Assembly (NCBI GenBank): GCA_009786445.1 | Contig: WQTE01000007.1 | Location: forward strand, 1-46,153 | Origin: Oscillospiraceae bacterium | Lineage (GTDB): Bacteria > Bacillota > Clostridia > Oscillospirales > Oscillospiraceae | Length of the DNA stretch: 46,153 bases | Direction: 5' to 3' | Notes under the pieces: model-generated | Databases searched by the model: none | Seen by the model: the letters and a program-made list of their open reading frames with translations, nothing else | What the model was told of the DNA's origin: nothing | Part shown: in pieces, positions 32,901 through 42,429 of the stretch | Numbering within the stretch: the first letter of the stretch is position 1 | How the letters are laid out: each line of letters starts with the position of its first letter | Made by a program: the position numbers and the translations under genes

Positions 32901-34379
32901 TTATAAAATACCTACCGCATCGTTGAACTCACATATAAGTTCGTCTATCCGGTCAGCCTGCCCTTGCACAGCTTCAAAAGTCTTATCCTGATGGTACCAC
33001 AGCTCTTCAAGTTCCTCGGCAGATCTTCCCTGCTGCTCAACCCATGTGTAATATTTAAGGTTGTGAACTCTCCTTCGCTCCGAGAAAGTCAATTCAAGAA
33101 TATTATCAGTACCCGCACTGAGTAATGAACGCGAAAAATCAACAGAAGCCCTTGAACCGGAATAGACACCCTCAGCTACTCGCAGTTCCTCAATCCTCGA
33201 CCCGTACATTTCCGAGCAATCGGTGAGGACGGTAGCCACAACATCCTTATAAGTCAACTCGTAGTGTTTCGCAAACTTGATTGCACACAGCATATTTGCA
33301 ATGCCTGAAATCCCCATAAGCGCAAGGTTATTAACGTCAACGGGATCCATTCCAACCTCGTCTGTAAGAAATTCCTTACCCGCCGGCTCGTTGAATAACC
33401 GGAGCAGTTTCATGGCATCGGCATCATCAATCGCAATAGCCATATCGGTATTCTTGACATTGTGAATCCACGGAATATGCTTGTCTCCGACACCCTCAAT
33501 CCGATGGTCGCCAAAACCATTGTTTAGTATCGTCGGGCACTGCAACGCCTCACCGACAGCAATTTTAGAATGTGCAAAGACCTGTTTTAGGTAATCCCCT
33601 GCCCCAAGTGAACCGGCAGACCCGGACATAAGACAAATGCCCGAAAAATTAAGTTTATCCTTCGAGCTTGACTCAATATCCTCAAACACCTCACGGATAG
33701 CATTACCCGTAACTTTATAATGCCAGAGGTAGTTGCCCATTTCCTCAAACTGATTAAAAATCATAACATCATCACGAGTAGCTCTGAGTTCATTCGTCTT
33801 GTCAAAAATCTCCTTGACGTTGCTTTCAGACCCCGGAGTAGCAATAATCTCACCGGCAATCTGTGAAAGCCAGTCAAAACGCTCACGACTCATCCCCTCA
33901 GGCAATATCGCAACAGACTCACAAGCCAAAAGTTTAGAATTAAATGCACCACCCCGGCAGTAATTGCCCGTAGAAGGCCATACCGCCTTTTGCGTAGCAG
34001 AGTTAAACTGCCCCGTAATAAGACGTGGCGCAAGACACCCAAACGAAGCACCCACCTTGTGGCAACCCGTTGGAAAATACTTCCCTACCATGCAGACAAT
34101 CTTTGCTGAAACACCTGTAAGTTCTGACGGAAGCTCAATATAATTAGGCTTCCCAAACAGCCCCCCTTTCGGCGTTGGTTCATTCTTCCAAGTTATACGA
34201 AAAAGGTTAAGTGGAGAGTATTCCCACATACCTGCATTTTTCAGTTTCTCTGCTGTCTGCTTCGGCACCTGTGTTTCAGGGTACATCATCTGCTCAAAAG
34301 TCGGAAGCACAATCCTATTCTCCCGCGCCTTCCTTATATTATCCTCCAAGCCTTCTTTACAAATGGTTAAATCAATCAT
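32901..34379 (-). CDS. Uncharacterised fold-type II PLP enzyme (threonine synthase/cysteine synthase-like)
   Basis: A 492-residue protein. Fold-type II features are seen: KYFPTGCHKVGASFG with the probable Schiff-base Lys108, WPSTGNYCRGGAFNSK like the Asn loop that contacts the PLP ring, and SGSAGSLGAGDYL as the phosphate loop. It is not tryptophan synthase, serine dehydratase or OrtB by motif. I recognise it only as a conserved clostridial 'PLP-dependent protein' without a known reaction. ATG 34379 has AAAGGA 10 bases upstream, rejecting a GTG six codons earlier. It heads the operon with dpaL, divergent from guanine deaminase, so a step close to diaminopropionate (an elimination, replacement or isomerisation of a purine-derived amino acid) is a reasonable inference. 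Confidence 0.85.
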   Translation of the reverse strand: MIDLTICKEGLEDNIRKARENRIVLPTFEQMMYPETQVPKQTAEKLKNAGMWEYSPLNLFRITWKNEPTPKGGLFGKPNYIELPSELTGVSAKIVCMVGKYFPTGCHKVGASFGCLAPRLITGQFNSATQKAVWPSTGNYCRGGAFNSKLLACESVAILPEGMSRERFDWLSQIAGEIIATPGSESNVKEIFDKTNELRATRDDVMIFNQFEEMGNYLWHYKVTGNAIREVFEDIESSSKDKLNFSGICLMSGSAGSLGAGDYLKQVFAHSKIAVGEALQCPTILNNGFGDHRIEGVGDKHIPWIHNVKNTDMAIAIDDADAMKLLRLFNEPAGKEFLTDEVGMDPVDVNNLALMGISGIANMLCAIKFAKHYELTYKDVVATVLTDCSEMYGSRIEELRVAEGVYSGSRASVDFSRSLLSAGTDNILELTFSERRRVHNLKYYTWVEQQGRSAEELEELWYHQDKTFEAVQGQADRIDELICEFNDAVGIL

Positions 34380-34415
34380 AACGCTAAGTCCTTTCACTTA
34401 ATGCTGCTTATTATC

Positions 34416-34466
34416 TGCGGATAGTTATGCAATTAACAAGTATGGCACAAGGATAACATATCCGCA
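34416..34466. promoter_or_regulatory. long inverted repeat in the divergent promoter region
   Basis: TGCGGATAGTTAT (34416-34428) pairs with ATAACATATCCGCA (34453-34466) apart from one bulged base, with 24 bases between. It lies between two divergent purine-related transcription units, so it may bind a shared regulator. No purine riboswitch core was found here. Confidence 0.55.
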
Positions 34467-34509
34467 AACAAAATTACAGTTTTTTAGTGCAAAAAGCGAA
34501 AAAAAGTAG

Positions 34510-34515
34510 TATACT
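34510..34515 (+). promoter_or_regulatory. -10 box of the guanine deaminase-xdh operon
   Basis: TATACT lies 7 bases before ATG 34523. The -35 region is weak (AT-rich with GTGCAA at 34487-34492). If used, transcription would begin at or next to the start codon. Confidence 0.5.
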
Positions 34516-34522
34516 ACAATCT

Positions 34523-35812
34523 ATGAGCAAAATAAATATGATAATTAAAGGCGACATATGCTATAGTAAAACGCAAAAAGAACTAAAAACAGTCAAAGGC
34601 GGTTATCTGGTCTGCGAGGATGCCATTATTCAGGGCGTATTTACAAAAATCCCGGAGAAATATCGCTCGTTCCCGCTGAAAGATTACAGCGGCAAACTCA
34701 TAATACCCGGGCTGATTGACCTGCACACACACGCACCGCAGTATGCATTTCGCGGGCTGGGGATGGATATGCAACTCCTTGACTGGCTGGATACATACAC
34801 ATTCCCGGAAGAATCCAAATACTTACATATCGACTACGCAGACAAAGCATATGCTCTGTTTGTCAAAGCGTTAAAATCCGGTGCTACCACGAGAGCATTG
34901 ATTTTTGCTACGCTCCACACCCCCGCAACCTTGCTACTCATGGAGAAACTTGAGCAAACAGGACTTATAACAATGGTAGGCAAAGTCGCCATGGACAGAA
35001 ACTGCCCTGACATACTCAGACAGGAAAGCGCAGAGGCAGCATATATATCGACTAAAGCATGGATAGAAAGCTCACTCAAAAGGTTTAAAAGTACAAAGCC
35101 AATAATCACGCCCCGATTCATACCGACATGCTCTGATGAACTGATGCAAAAACTAAAGCATCTTCAAGAACGCTACTCCCTTGCCGTCCAGTCTCATTTA
35201 TCCGAAAGTCAGAGCGAAATAGAATGGGTAAAAAAACTTAGCCCAAGCACAAAAACTTATGCACACGCCTACGAGCAATTCGGGCTGCTTGGCGGCGGCA
35301 AAGTCAAGACCGTCATGGCACACTGCGTATGGAGCGAAGGTGAGGAAGAACAGCTCATTTTCGACAACAACGTCTATATAGCGCACTGCCCCGCCTCAAA
35401 CACACACCTATCTTCGGGAATAGCACCCATCAGAAGATTCTTAGAAAAAGGCATCAAAGTAGGTCTGGGAAGCGACATAGCAGGTGGTCCGCATCTATCC
35501 ATTTTTCGAGCTATTAGCAGCGCTGTGGAGGCATCTAAGATGTACTGGCGGCTAATCGACCGAGACTCTCCGCCGCTTACATTAAACGAAGCATTTTATC
35601 TGGCAACAGCCTGTGGCGGCAGCTTTTTCTCCAAAGTCGGCAAATTTGAACGCGGATATGAACTTGATGCACTCATAATAGACGATAGTAAAATTCCAAC
35701 CACAAACCCACTGGAAATAGAAGAAAGGCTCGCTAGAATTATCTATTATTCTGACGATAACCATATACTGCAAAAGTATGTAAACGGAAAAGAGGTGTTT
35801 TCAAGTGAATAA
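34523..35812 (+). CDS. guaD: Guanine deaminase
   Basis: A zinc amidohydrolase that converts guanine to xanthine and ammonia. The 429 residues carry PGLIDLHTHAPQYAFRG (metal HxH plus the guanine-deaminase motif), LDWLDTYTFPEESKY, QSHLSES and AHCVWSEGEE (metal and proton-transfer His), and GLGSDIAGG (catalytic Asp). ATG 34523 is taken because earlier GTG 34487 would lie in the promoter; there is no Shine-Dalgarno sequence, so leaderless translation is possible, or ATG 34538 may be used. Its end overlaps the next gene by 8 bases. The product xanthine would feed the following dehydrogenase. Confidence 0.92.
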   Translation: MSKINMIIKGDICYSKTQKELKTVKGGYLVCEDAIIQGVFTKIPEKYRSFPLKDYSGKLIIPGLIDLHTHAPQYAFRGLGMDMQLLDWLDTYTFPEESKYLHIDYADKAYALFVKALKSGATTRALIFATLHTPATLLLMEKLEQTGLITMVGKVAMDRNCPDILRQESAEAAYISTKAWIESSLKRFKSTKPIITPRFIPTCSDELMQKLKHLQERYSLAVQSHLSESQSEIEWVKKLSPSTKTYAHAYEQFGLLGGGKVKTVMAHCVWSEGEEEQLIFDNNVYIAHCPASNTHLSSGIAPIRRFLEKGIKVGLGSDIAGGPHLSIFRAISSAVEASKMYWRLIDRDSPPLTLNEAFYLATACGGSFFSKVGKFERGYELDALIIDDSKIPTTNPLEIEERLARIIYYSDDNHILQKYVNGKEVFSSE

Positions 35813-37922
35813 CATTAGTTCGTCCATACCAAAAATAGACCACTTGGAAAAAGCAAACGGCAGTGCAATATATGTCTGCGACTATGACACTGACGATATG
35901 CTGCACGGTCGGCTCCTCCGTTCATCCATAGCAAAAGGCATCGTAAGGAATGTAAGGATTCCTGAGTTGCCCGACGGTTACTTTTACGTGGACAGCACTG
36001 ATATTCCCGGGAAAAATCAAGTTCACATGATTCAAGATGACACCCCTGTTTTTACAAACGATGTACAGTTTATCGGCGAACCCATAGGGATGCTTGTAGG
36101 CCCTGACTTGAAGAAAGTCGGCAGCCTACTCAGCGAAACTCAAGTAGAGTATGAAAACCTAGCCCCTGTGTTTGATGCCCGCGGCTCAGAAGATATATTC
36201 TTTGATTTCAATATCGAAAAGGGCGATGTTGAAGCTGCGTTTGCCCATGCCGATAGAATTATTGAAGGCAGTTTTGAAACAGGTCTTCAGGAACACATCT
36301 ATCTTGAAACAAACGGCATGATAGGAAAATTTCAAGACGGAAAAATGATAATACACGGCTCGCTCCAGTGCCCTTACTACGTACATGGAGCACTTGTAGA
36401 TGCAACGGCGCTGACACACGAAAATGTTATAGTCAAACAAGATGTAACGGGCGGCGGATTTGGCGGCAAAGAAGATTTTCCCTCTGCACTCGCTTGTCAG
36501 GTTGCAATAGCGGCATTTAAGGCAGACGGAAAAAGTGTGCGTGTAGTCTTTGAGCGCGAGGAAGACATCATAGCAACAAGTAAACGCCACCCCTCATACT
36601 GTGACTACAAACTCTCTGTCAAGGATGGAAAAGTCACCGGCATGGTTTCTGACATTATAGTTGATGCAGGTGCTTACACAACAATGAGCATGGTTGTCCT
36701 GCAACGAGCGACAATCGGTTCATCCGGTGTCTACAACATAGAAAACATAAAAGTACGCGGACGCGCACCAAAAACAAACACGGTACCTAACGGTGCATTT
36801 CGCGGTTTTGGCGGCCCGCAAGTTTTCTTTGCCATAGAGATGATGATGACACATGTGGCAAAAGAACTCGGTGTTGACTCCGCAGAGTTTAAGCTAAAGC
36901 ACATTGTACAGCAAGGCGACCTCACCTCAACAAGCGGGAAATACCACTTCCCTGTCCCCCTAAAGCAAATGGCTGCTAAAGTCCTAAAAGAGAGCGATTA
37001 CTTCAAAAAACAAAAACAATATAAAAACCAAACAGGCAGATACAGAAAAGGCATAGGCTTCTCGCTCGTGTTTCATGGAGCAGGCTTCACTGGCAACGGT
37101 GAGCGAGATATAATAAAAGCAGTTGCGCACCTCAAAAAGCTGAAAGACGGCAGAGTAGAGATTTTAACGGCTAACACAGATATGGGTCAAGGCCTTGCTA
37201 CTACCTTTACAAAAATCGTATCTAAAACACTGGACCTGCCACCCGAAAAAATAATCTTCAGCCTCCCCGACACATCCAGAGTTCCAAACTCAGGACCAAC
37301 GGTTGCCTCTCGCTCAATAATGGTCGTCGGCGAGTTGCTTCGCAGAGCTGCGATTCGTTTAAAAGATGAATGGATCGAAGGTGAGGAGCAACTCATTGAG
37401 CAGCGTTATGAGCATCCGAGCTTCATGATTGCTTTTGATGCCGTGAACTTCAAAGGTGATGCCTACCCCACTTACTCATGGCAGGCAACAGTCGTCGAAA
37501 CAACCATAGACACTCTGACTGGAGGCATTTCAATCGACAATGTTTGGGGTTCTTTTGACGTTGGTACGCCGATTGATGAAAGCATTGTTATAGGACAGAT
37601 GGAAGGCGGCATCATACAAAGCCTGGGATATGCCATCATGGAAAAGTGTACTATATATAATGGTGCAATAAACAACAAAAAACTCTGCGACTACATTATC
37701 CCCACCGCACCGGATTTTCCGAACATGAATGTTTATCTGTATGTGGACGAATATCCCGAAGGACCATTCGGAGCAAAAGGAGCAGGCGAAATGTCACATG
37801 TAGGCGGAGCACCCGCAGTGCTGGATGCTATTCAAAACGCACTCGGCACAAAACTAAGCAAAATCCCCTTCATGCCCGAAGATGTTCTCGATATTCTGCG
37901 AGAGGAGAAGCTTGATGATTGA
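35805..37922 (+). CDS. xdhA: Xanthine dehydrogenase-type molybdenum-binding subunit
   Basis: The large catalytic subunit of a molybdenum hydroxylase oxidising purines. In 705 residues the family motifs are GGGFGGKEDFPSALA, NGAFRGFGGPQ, ANTDMGQGLATTF (Mo-cofactor contact) and GAKGAGEMSHVGGAPA with the active-site Glu. It starts at GTG 35805 with AGAGGTG 7 bases upstream. The separate molybdenum, FeS and FAD polypeptides are typical of anaerobic bacterial enzymes. Xanthine is the likeliest substrate given guaD upstream, but related enzymes of purine-degrading gut bacteria act on other oxopurines. Confidence 0.93.
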   Translation: MNNISSSIPKIDHLEKANGSAIYVCDYDTDDMLHGRLLRSSIAKGIVRNVRIPELPDGYFYVDSTDIPGKNQVHMIQDDTPVFTNDVQFIGEPIGMLVGPDLKKVGSLLSETQVEYENLAPVFDARGSEDIFFDFNIEKGDVEAAFAHADRIIEGSFETGLQEHIYLETNGMIGKFQDGKMIIHGSLQCPYYVHGALVDATALTHENVIVKQDVTGGGFGGKEDFPSALACQVAIAAFKADGKSVRVVFEREEDIIATSKRHPSYCDYKLSVKDGKVTGMVSDIIVDAGAYTTMSMVVLQRATIGSSGVYNIENIKVRGRAPKTNTVPNGAFRGFGGPQVFFAIEMMMTHVAKELGVDSAEFKLKHIVQQGDLTSTSGKYHFPVPLKQMAAKVLKESDYFKKQKQYKNQTGRYRKGIGFSLVFHGAGFTGNGERDIIKAVAHLKKLKDGRVEILTANTDMGQGLATTFTKIVSKTLDLPPEKIIFSLPDTSRVPNSGPTVASRSIMVVGELLRRAAIRLKDEWIEGEEQLIEQRYEHPSFMIAFDAVNFKGDAYPTYSWQATVVETTIDTLTGGISIDNVWGSFDVGTPIDESIVIGQMEGGIIQSLGYAIMEKCTIYNGAINNKKLCDYIIPTAPDFPNMNVYLYVDEYPEGPFGAKGAGEMSHVGGAPAVLDAIQNALGTKLSKIPFMPEDVLDILREEKLDD

Positions 37923-38391
37923 CATTATAAAGTTTAACTTAAATGATAAAGAAATATCTTATACCGGAAGCGCCTCGGCAAGGCTTTTGGATTTCCTGCG
38001 TGATGAGAAAAAAATGACCGGAACAAAATGCGGGTGTAAGGAAGGCGAATGTGGAGCTTGCTGCGTGATAATTGACGGCAAAACGGTGAACTCCTGCCTT
38101 GTGGCAATGGGCAGTATTCACGGCGCAAGCATTATTACAATAGAAGGCTACAGCAAAACAGAAAGATTTGAAACCCTGAGCAAAGCATTTGAATCGGTCT
38201 CGGCAATCCAGTGCGGATTTTGTATGCCGGGAATGCTACTCTCATCAGAATGTATACTCGATGGCAATCCCAAACCCTCAGAAACCATTGTAAGAGAAGG
38301 ACTTTCAGGCAATCTTTGCCGTTGTACGGGATATAATTCTATAGTAAAAGCGGTACTAAAAGCATCTGAGAAAGGAGGCGGTTTGTGGTGA
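37915..38391 (+). CDS. xdhC: Xanthine dehydrogenase-type [2Fe-2S] subunit
   Basis: A 158-residue electron-transfer subunit with two [2Fe-2S] sites: the plant-ferredoxin-type CGCKEGECGACCV plus a later Cys in VNSCL, and the second cluster CGFCMPGML with LCRCTGY. ATG 37915 has AGGAGAAG about 7 bases upstream; an earlier in-frame ATG at 37882 is rejected. It overlaps the molybdenum subunit by 8 bases and the FAD subunit by 7. Confidence 0.95.
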   Translation: MIDIIKFNLNDKEISYTGSASARLLDFLRDEKKMTGTKCGCKEGECGACCVIIDGKTVNSCLVAMGSIHGASIITIEGYSKTERFETLSKAFESVSAIQCGFCMPGMLLSSECILDGNPKPSETIVREGLSGNLCRCTGYNSIVKAVLKASEKGGGLW

Positions 38392-39209
38392 AAAACCTCC
38401 TTCCGGAGACACTAGAGGATGCATTGACCATATATTTTGGGCAACCTGAACTCGTGCCATATTCAGGCGGCACAGACATAATGGTCGGTTCATCCTGTGA
38501 GGACAAAAATTTTTTATTTATTAACCGTATCCCCGAACTAAAGCAAATTCGCCTTGACAATGAGTTCATCCGCTTCGGCTCAGCCTGTACTTTTACCGAA
38601 GTTATCGAAAATGACCTCACACCCACGATACTAAAAGAAGCATGCAAAAAAATCGCAGCTCCTGCAATCAGAAATGTCGGAACTATAGGAGGCAATATTG
38701 CCAATGGCTCTGCAAAGGCTGACTCTGCTTTAATCTTCATGGTAACGAATTCCTTACTTCGATTGCAGGCCCATGGCTCAGAGCGAATACTCCCCCTGAG
38801 AGACTTCTATATCGGCAGAAGTAAGACCGCAATAAAACAGGGCGAACTAATTTCAGAAATACTAATGCCGAAACAAAACTTAGATAACTATTACTATGAG
38901 AAAGTCGGAGCAAGAAAAGCTCTGTCAATATCAAGAGTGTCCTTTGCAGCCATTTTAGATGTAAGTGACGACATAATCAGAAACTGCGCAACAGCCTTTG
39001 GAGCAGTCAGTGATGTAATACTACGTCCAAGCGAGATAGATAATATGCTGATAGGCAAATCGATAAAAGAAGCAAAAGCAATAAAAAGCACCTATATTGC
39101 GACACTAGACAAGGCAATAGTGCCCCGCAGCGGACGTGTAAGCATAGAGTTTCGTAAAGATGTCTGCATGAATCTAATAAGTGATTTTCTAGAATCAAAC
39201 GGTATCTAG
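38385..39209 (+). CDS. xdhB: Xanthine dehydrogenase-type FAD-binding subunit
   Basis: The 274-residue flavin subunit that passes electrons from the FeS protein to the acceptor. FAD-binding motifs are YSGGTDIMVG and AAPAIRNVGTIGGNIANGSAKAD; the C-terminal CO-dehydrogenase-flavoprotein part follows. The start is GTG 38385, 6 bases after GGAGG. The gene ends the plus-strand operon, 115 bases before a terminator. Confidence 0.94.
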   Translation: MVKNLLPETLEDALTIYFGQPELVPYSGGTDIMVGSSCEDKNFLFINRIPELKQIRLDNEFIRFGSACTFTEVIENDLTPTILKEACKKIAAPAIRNVGTIGGNIANGSAKADSALIFMVTNSLLRLQAHGSERILPLRDFYIGRSKTAIKQGELISEILMPKQNLDNYYYEKVGARKALSISRVSFAAILDVSDDIIRNCATAFGAVSDVILRPSEIDNMLIGKSIKEAKAIKSTYIATLDKAIVPRSGRVSIEFRKDVCMNLISDFLESNGI

Positions 39210-39323
39210 TAACGAAAATTGCTCAATACATATATAATATTTATTCACAGAGAAATTCAGCCTAAAACCATAGTAAAACGCTGCTTACTTCTTATAAAGA
39301 CCGTGCGCACATAATATGCAGTC

Positions 39324-39372
39324 AAAAGACCTCGTATTCACGTCAGTTGTTGTGAAAGCGAGGTCTTTTGTT
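39324..39372. terminator. bidirectional terminator between xdh and ygfK
   Basis: AAAAGACCTCG (39324-39334) pairs with CGAGGTCTTTT (39359-39369); inner TTCAC/GTGAA extends the stem. The plus strand continues GTTTATT; the minus strand reads TTTT as well. The remaining 199-bp spacer shows nothing else. Confidence 0.85.
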
Positions 39373-39408
39373 TATTAGTATTTTCAAGAGTTTGCGTTTT
39401 ATACCGTT

Positions 39409-42400
39409 TTATATCGTTATTTCCGTCTTCTCTCCTAAAACCCGAATAAGCTCAGATACTTCATCAGGTAACTCATGCAAATCCTCACACAAAATGACAT
39501 GACCATCGAGTCTAATCGAATATTTTTCATTTTTCCCGAATAAAACACCATTATTATCGCTATCGTGAAAATCTTCCTCATTTATAAAGAGTGTAAACTT
39601 GTCAGTATACGGTGCGCCGGAGTAAGGGCAGAATATTTTACAGTTTCCGCACTCATTGCACATAAAGTCAATATGTATAATCTGCGCAGAGCCATTTACC
39701 TCAATATTCACGTTTGCTCTGTTCGGACAAACGTCCACACAGAGCTGACAAACCGATGGACACTCCAAGCAACGCCCAAATTCAGAAATCTCCGAATTAC
39801 AGCGGTAATGAATTCCTTTTTTTCCTTTCGCAGCTTCTTTTTCAGTGCTAATGTTTAAATCAGCATATTTTTTAAAACTAATTTTAGCAATTGCAGAGGC
39901 GCATTTAGCTGCATCCGAAATTGCCTCGGCAACTGTCGCCGGACCTCGCTGAGCATCTCCGATAACATATACATTTTTGGACTTTGATTCCATAGTATCC
40001 TGATTGACCTCTACCTTACCTCTATCTGAAATAGAAATCCCAAGCTGCTCAAAGAAACTCAGCTTTACATCATTTCCTATAGCAGAAACCACGGAGTCAG
40101 CTTCTATCTTGACAATTTCACCGGTTCTTTTTGACCTTCTTCTTCCGGATGAATCAAGCTCACCGGGCCTCATGACCTCACAAATCAATTCGCCATTTTC
40201 ATGACTCAGAGGCGAAAGCAACTCAAAGACCTTCACACCCTCGTCAAGAGCTAACTTTAGCTCCTCAAAATCAGCCGGCATATCTCTCACTTTGCGCCTG
40301 TAAATTATCAGAACTTCTGAAACCCCTGGGACTCTAAGTGTTGCTCGTGCTACATCCATGGCGGTATTTCCACCTCCCACGACTGCAACTTTCTTTCCAA
40401 GGCTCACATTTGAGGTTCTTTTGAGCCTTTTTAAGAGGTTTATTGCCTGTATTACCTCTCCCTGAGCGAGTTTTAAATTCAGCGCAGACTCTGCGCCAAC
40501 AGCGAGGACAATATGCTCAAAACCCTGTGTTTTCAATGCTTCTAAGTCATTTATCTCTGCATTTAACTGCACTTTTACACCATAAGCCTCAATAAGAGCC
40601 AAATCCCTGTTTATTGCATCATTTCCTATCCTAAACTCAGGAATAACGTGGCTGACCAGCCCACCAAGCGTATTTTCACGCTCAAAAATGGTTACATTAT
40701 AGCCGGAACGCGCTAAAAAATACGCACAAGATAGTCCTGCGGGTCCTCCGCCAACGACAGCAACACTGCTAATACGCTCACTTGACCTCTCAGCTTCATC
40801 AAGCAAACTCTCAAATGCCGACAATGCCGCTTTGAGCTTCACTGCGCGAATATCTACGCTCCCCTCATAGAAATCGCGGGTACACTTATTCATGCAGTTA
40901 TGAGAGCAAATAGTGCCTGTTATATGTGGCAAGGGATTCCTTTCCGCAATAACTTTCAGAGCTTCGAGAGATTTACCCTCATCCATGAGTCGGAGGTAAG
41001 CGGGTACGTCCTGACCGAACGGACAACCATTTTGACATGGAGCAATGAAACAATCGAGCAGCGGAGCTTTATCTTCTAGTTTTCGGTCTGTCTTAGCTGT
41101 GAGTTGCTTCTCATATATAGATTCCCTGCATCCCTTACTAACCTTACTTGCCTTACCCACTAAAGTTTCAAGCCTTGCAATATCCACACTACTGAACCTA
41201 ATTGCCGGCGCAGAAGCATCTAAACTACAAACCTCTGTCGCTCCCGACAACTCACTTGCAATTTGGTATAGTCTCTCATAACCGCCCGGCTTTAAAAGTG
41301 TAGTCGCAATAGTAATCGGCCAAATCCCCGTAACCAGCACATCTCGAATATTTCTCACATCTACACCACCCGAGAAGCTGATATGCAATTTCCCGTCAAA
41401 CGCCTTTGACAGCCTGTTTGCAACCTCGATGGAAAGCGGGAACAACGAACGCCCCGACATATACATCTCTTCCCCCGGAAGCTCACCTTCAGTTATTTTC
41501 ACAGGGAACGTATTAGTCAGCTTAACGCCAAACTCCAACCCTTGCCCGTCAGCCAGGACCTGCAAACGCTTAAGCATAGGAACAGCATCCTCAAACTGCA
41601 AATCCGCCTTAAAATGATGGTCGTCAAACGAAATATAGTCAAAACCCAGCCCATCGAGCGTATTTCGAGCAAACTCAAAGCCAAGCAACGTCGGATTGCA
41701 CTTAATAAACGTGTGTAGCCCCTTTTCAGAAATGAGATACGTAGCAATCCGTTCAATCTCATCAGGCGGACAACCATGCAAAGTCGAAAGAGTAATAGAG
41801 TTGCAGATTTTCGCGCTGATACTGTCAATAAACTCCACATCGACATGCTTAAACCGAGAAACATTATCGACAGCCCAATCTCTGCATATTTTCCAGGACT
41901 TGGTATTCTCGGCATTTTTAAGCCCCTCAATGAAACAGTCTATCTTCTCTGACTTAATCCCATCGAGATCATAACCCACGCTCATATTGAAAATAAAGCC
42001 ATCATCAACGCCTAGCCCAAGCTCACGGCTCAGCAGTTTAATGGCAAACCAGCCCTTTATGTATTCATCCATAGCCTGCGGCACATAAAGCTCCGTAGAC
42101 CATTCCACATTATAACCCTCATCTTCGGCAAGAATGCAAGGCTTAGAAACAGGCAAATCCTCGCCATCAAGCAACTGCACAGTCTTTAACTCAAAAAAAC
42201 GCGCCCCCGCCACATACCCCGCAATCAAATTCTGCGCAAGCTGCGTATGCGGTCCCGCTGCCGGACCAAAAGGCAAAGAGACCCGCTCCCCAAAAATCTC
42301 ATAAGAGCGATTATTTCCACGCTCAACAAAATGCTTAAAAACACCAAAAACCGAACCTTCAGAACTATATTCTGTCAAAACCCAATTCATCAAAGCCCCA

Positions 42401-42429
42401 AAAGAAATCTGTCTCATCCTATCACTCAT
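39409..42429 (-). CDS. ygfK: YgfK-type flavin/iron-sulphur oxidoreductase
   Basis: A 1006-residue protein of the YgfK ('putative selenate reductase') family. The N-terminal 440 residues form a dihydroorotate-dehydrogenase-like barrel (FGPAAGPHTQL; NSITLSTLHGCPPDEIERI). A glutamate-synthase-small-subunit-like part follows: Cys-rich NGCPFGQDVPAYLRL (about 465-480), ICSHNCMNKCTR, FAD motif VVGGGPAGLSCAY (near 560), NAD(P) motif VVGGGNTAMDVAR (near 686), and C-terminal ferredoxin clusters CLECPSVCQLC and CNECGNCKIFCPY (about 890-935). In purine-degrading anaerobes YgfK works with Xdh-like subunits and SsnA. Its start overlaps ssnA by 4 bases. Selenate reduction itself is not implied. Confidence 0.94.
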   Translation of the reverse strand: MSDRMRQISFGALMNWVLTEYSSEGSVFGVFKHFVERGNNRSYEIFGERVSLPFGPAAGPHTQLAQNLIAGYVAGARFFELKTVQLLDGEDLPVSKPCILAEDEGYNVEWSTELYVPQAMDEYIKGWFAIKLLSRELGLGVDDGFIFNMSVGYDLDGIKSEKIDCFIEGLKNAENTKSWKICRDWAVDNVSRFKHVDVEFIDSISAKICNSITLSTLHGCPPDEIERIATYLISEKGLHTFIKCNPTLLGFEFARNTLDGLGFDYISFDDHHFKADLQFEDAVPMLKRLQVLADGQGLEFGVKLTNTFPVKITEGELPGEEMYMSGRSLFPLSIEVANRLSKAFDGKLHISFSGGVDVRNIRDVLVTGIWPITIATTLLKPGGYERLYQIASELSGATEVCSLDASAPAIRFSSVDIARLETLVGKASKVSKGCRESIYEKQLTAKTDRKLEDKAPLLDCFIAPCQNGCPFGQDVPAYLRLMDEGKSLEALKVIAERNPLPHITGTICSHNCMNKCTRDFYEGSVDIRAVKLKAALSAFESLLDEAERSSERISSVAVVGGGPAGLSCAYFLARSGYNVTIFERENTLGGLVSHVIPEFRIGNDAINRDLALIEAYGVKVQLNAEINDLEALKTQGFEHIVLAVGAESALNLKLAQGEVIQAINLLKRLKRTSNVSLGKKVAVVGGGNTAMDVARATLRVPGVSEVLIIYRRKVRDMPADFEELKLALDEGVKVFELLSPLSHENGELICEVMRPGELDSSGRRRSKRTGEIVKIEADSVVSAIGNDVKLSFFEQLGISISDRGKVEVNQDTMESKSKNVYVIGDAQRGPATVAEAISDAAKCASAIAKISFKKYADLNISTEKEAAKGKKGIHYRCNSEISEFGRCLECPSVCQLCVDVCPNRANVNIEVNGSAQIIHIDFMCNECGNCKIFCPYSGAPYTDKFTLFINEEDFHDSDNNGVLFGKNEKYSIRLDGHVILCEDLHELPDEVSELIRVLGEKTEITI

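Noticed and set aside
34380-34522. Purine or xanthine riboswitch before guaD or the PLP gene
   Set aside because: I found an inverted repeat but not the conserved loop sequences of known purine-sensing riboswitches.
39409-42429. Selenate respiration role for YgfK
   Set aside because: The family name is historical; the neighbours are purine genes and there is no selenate reductase catalytic subunit.
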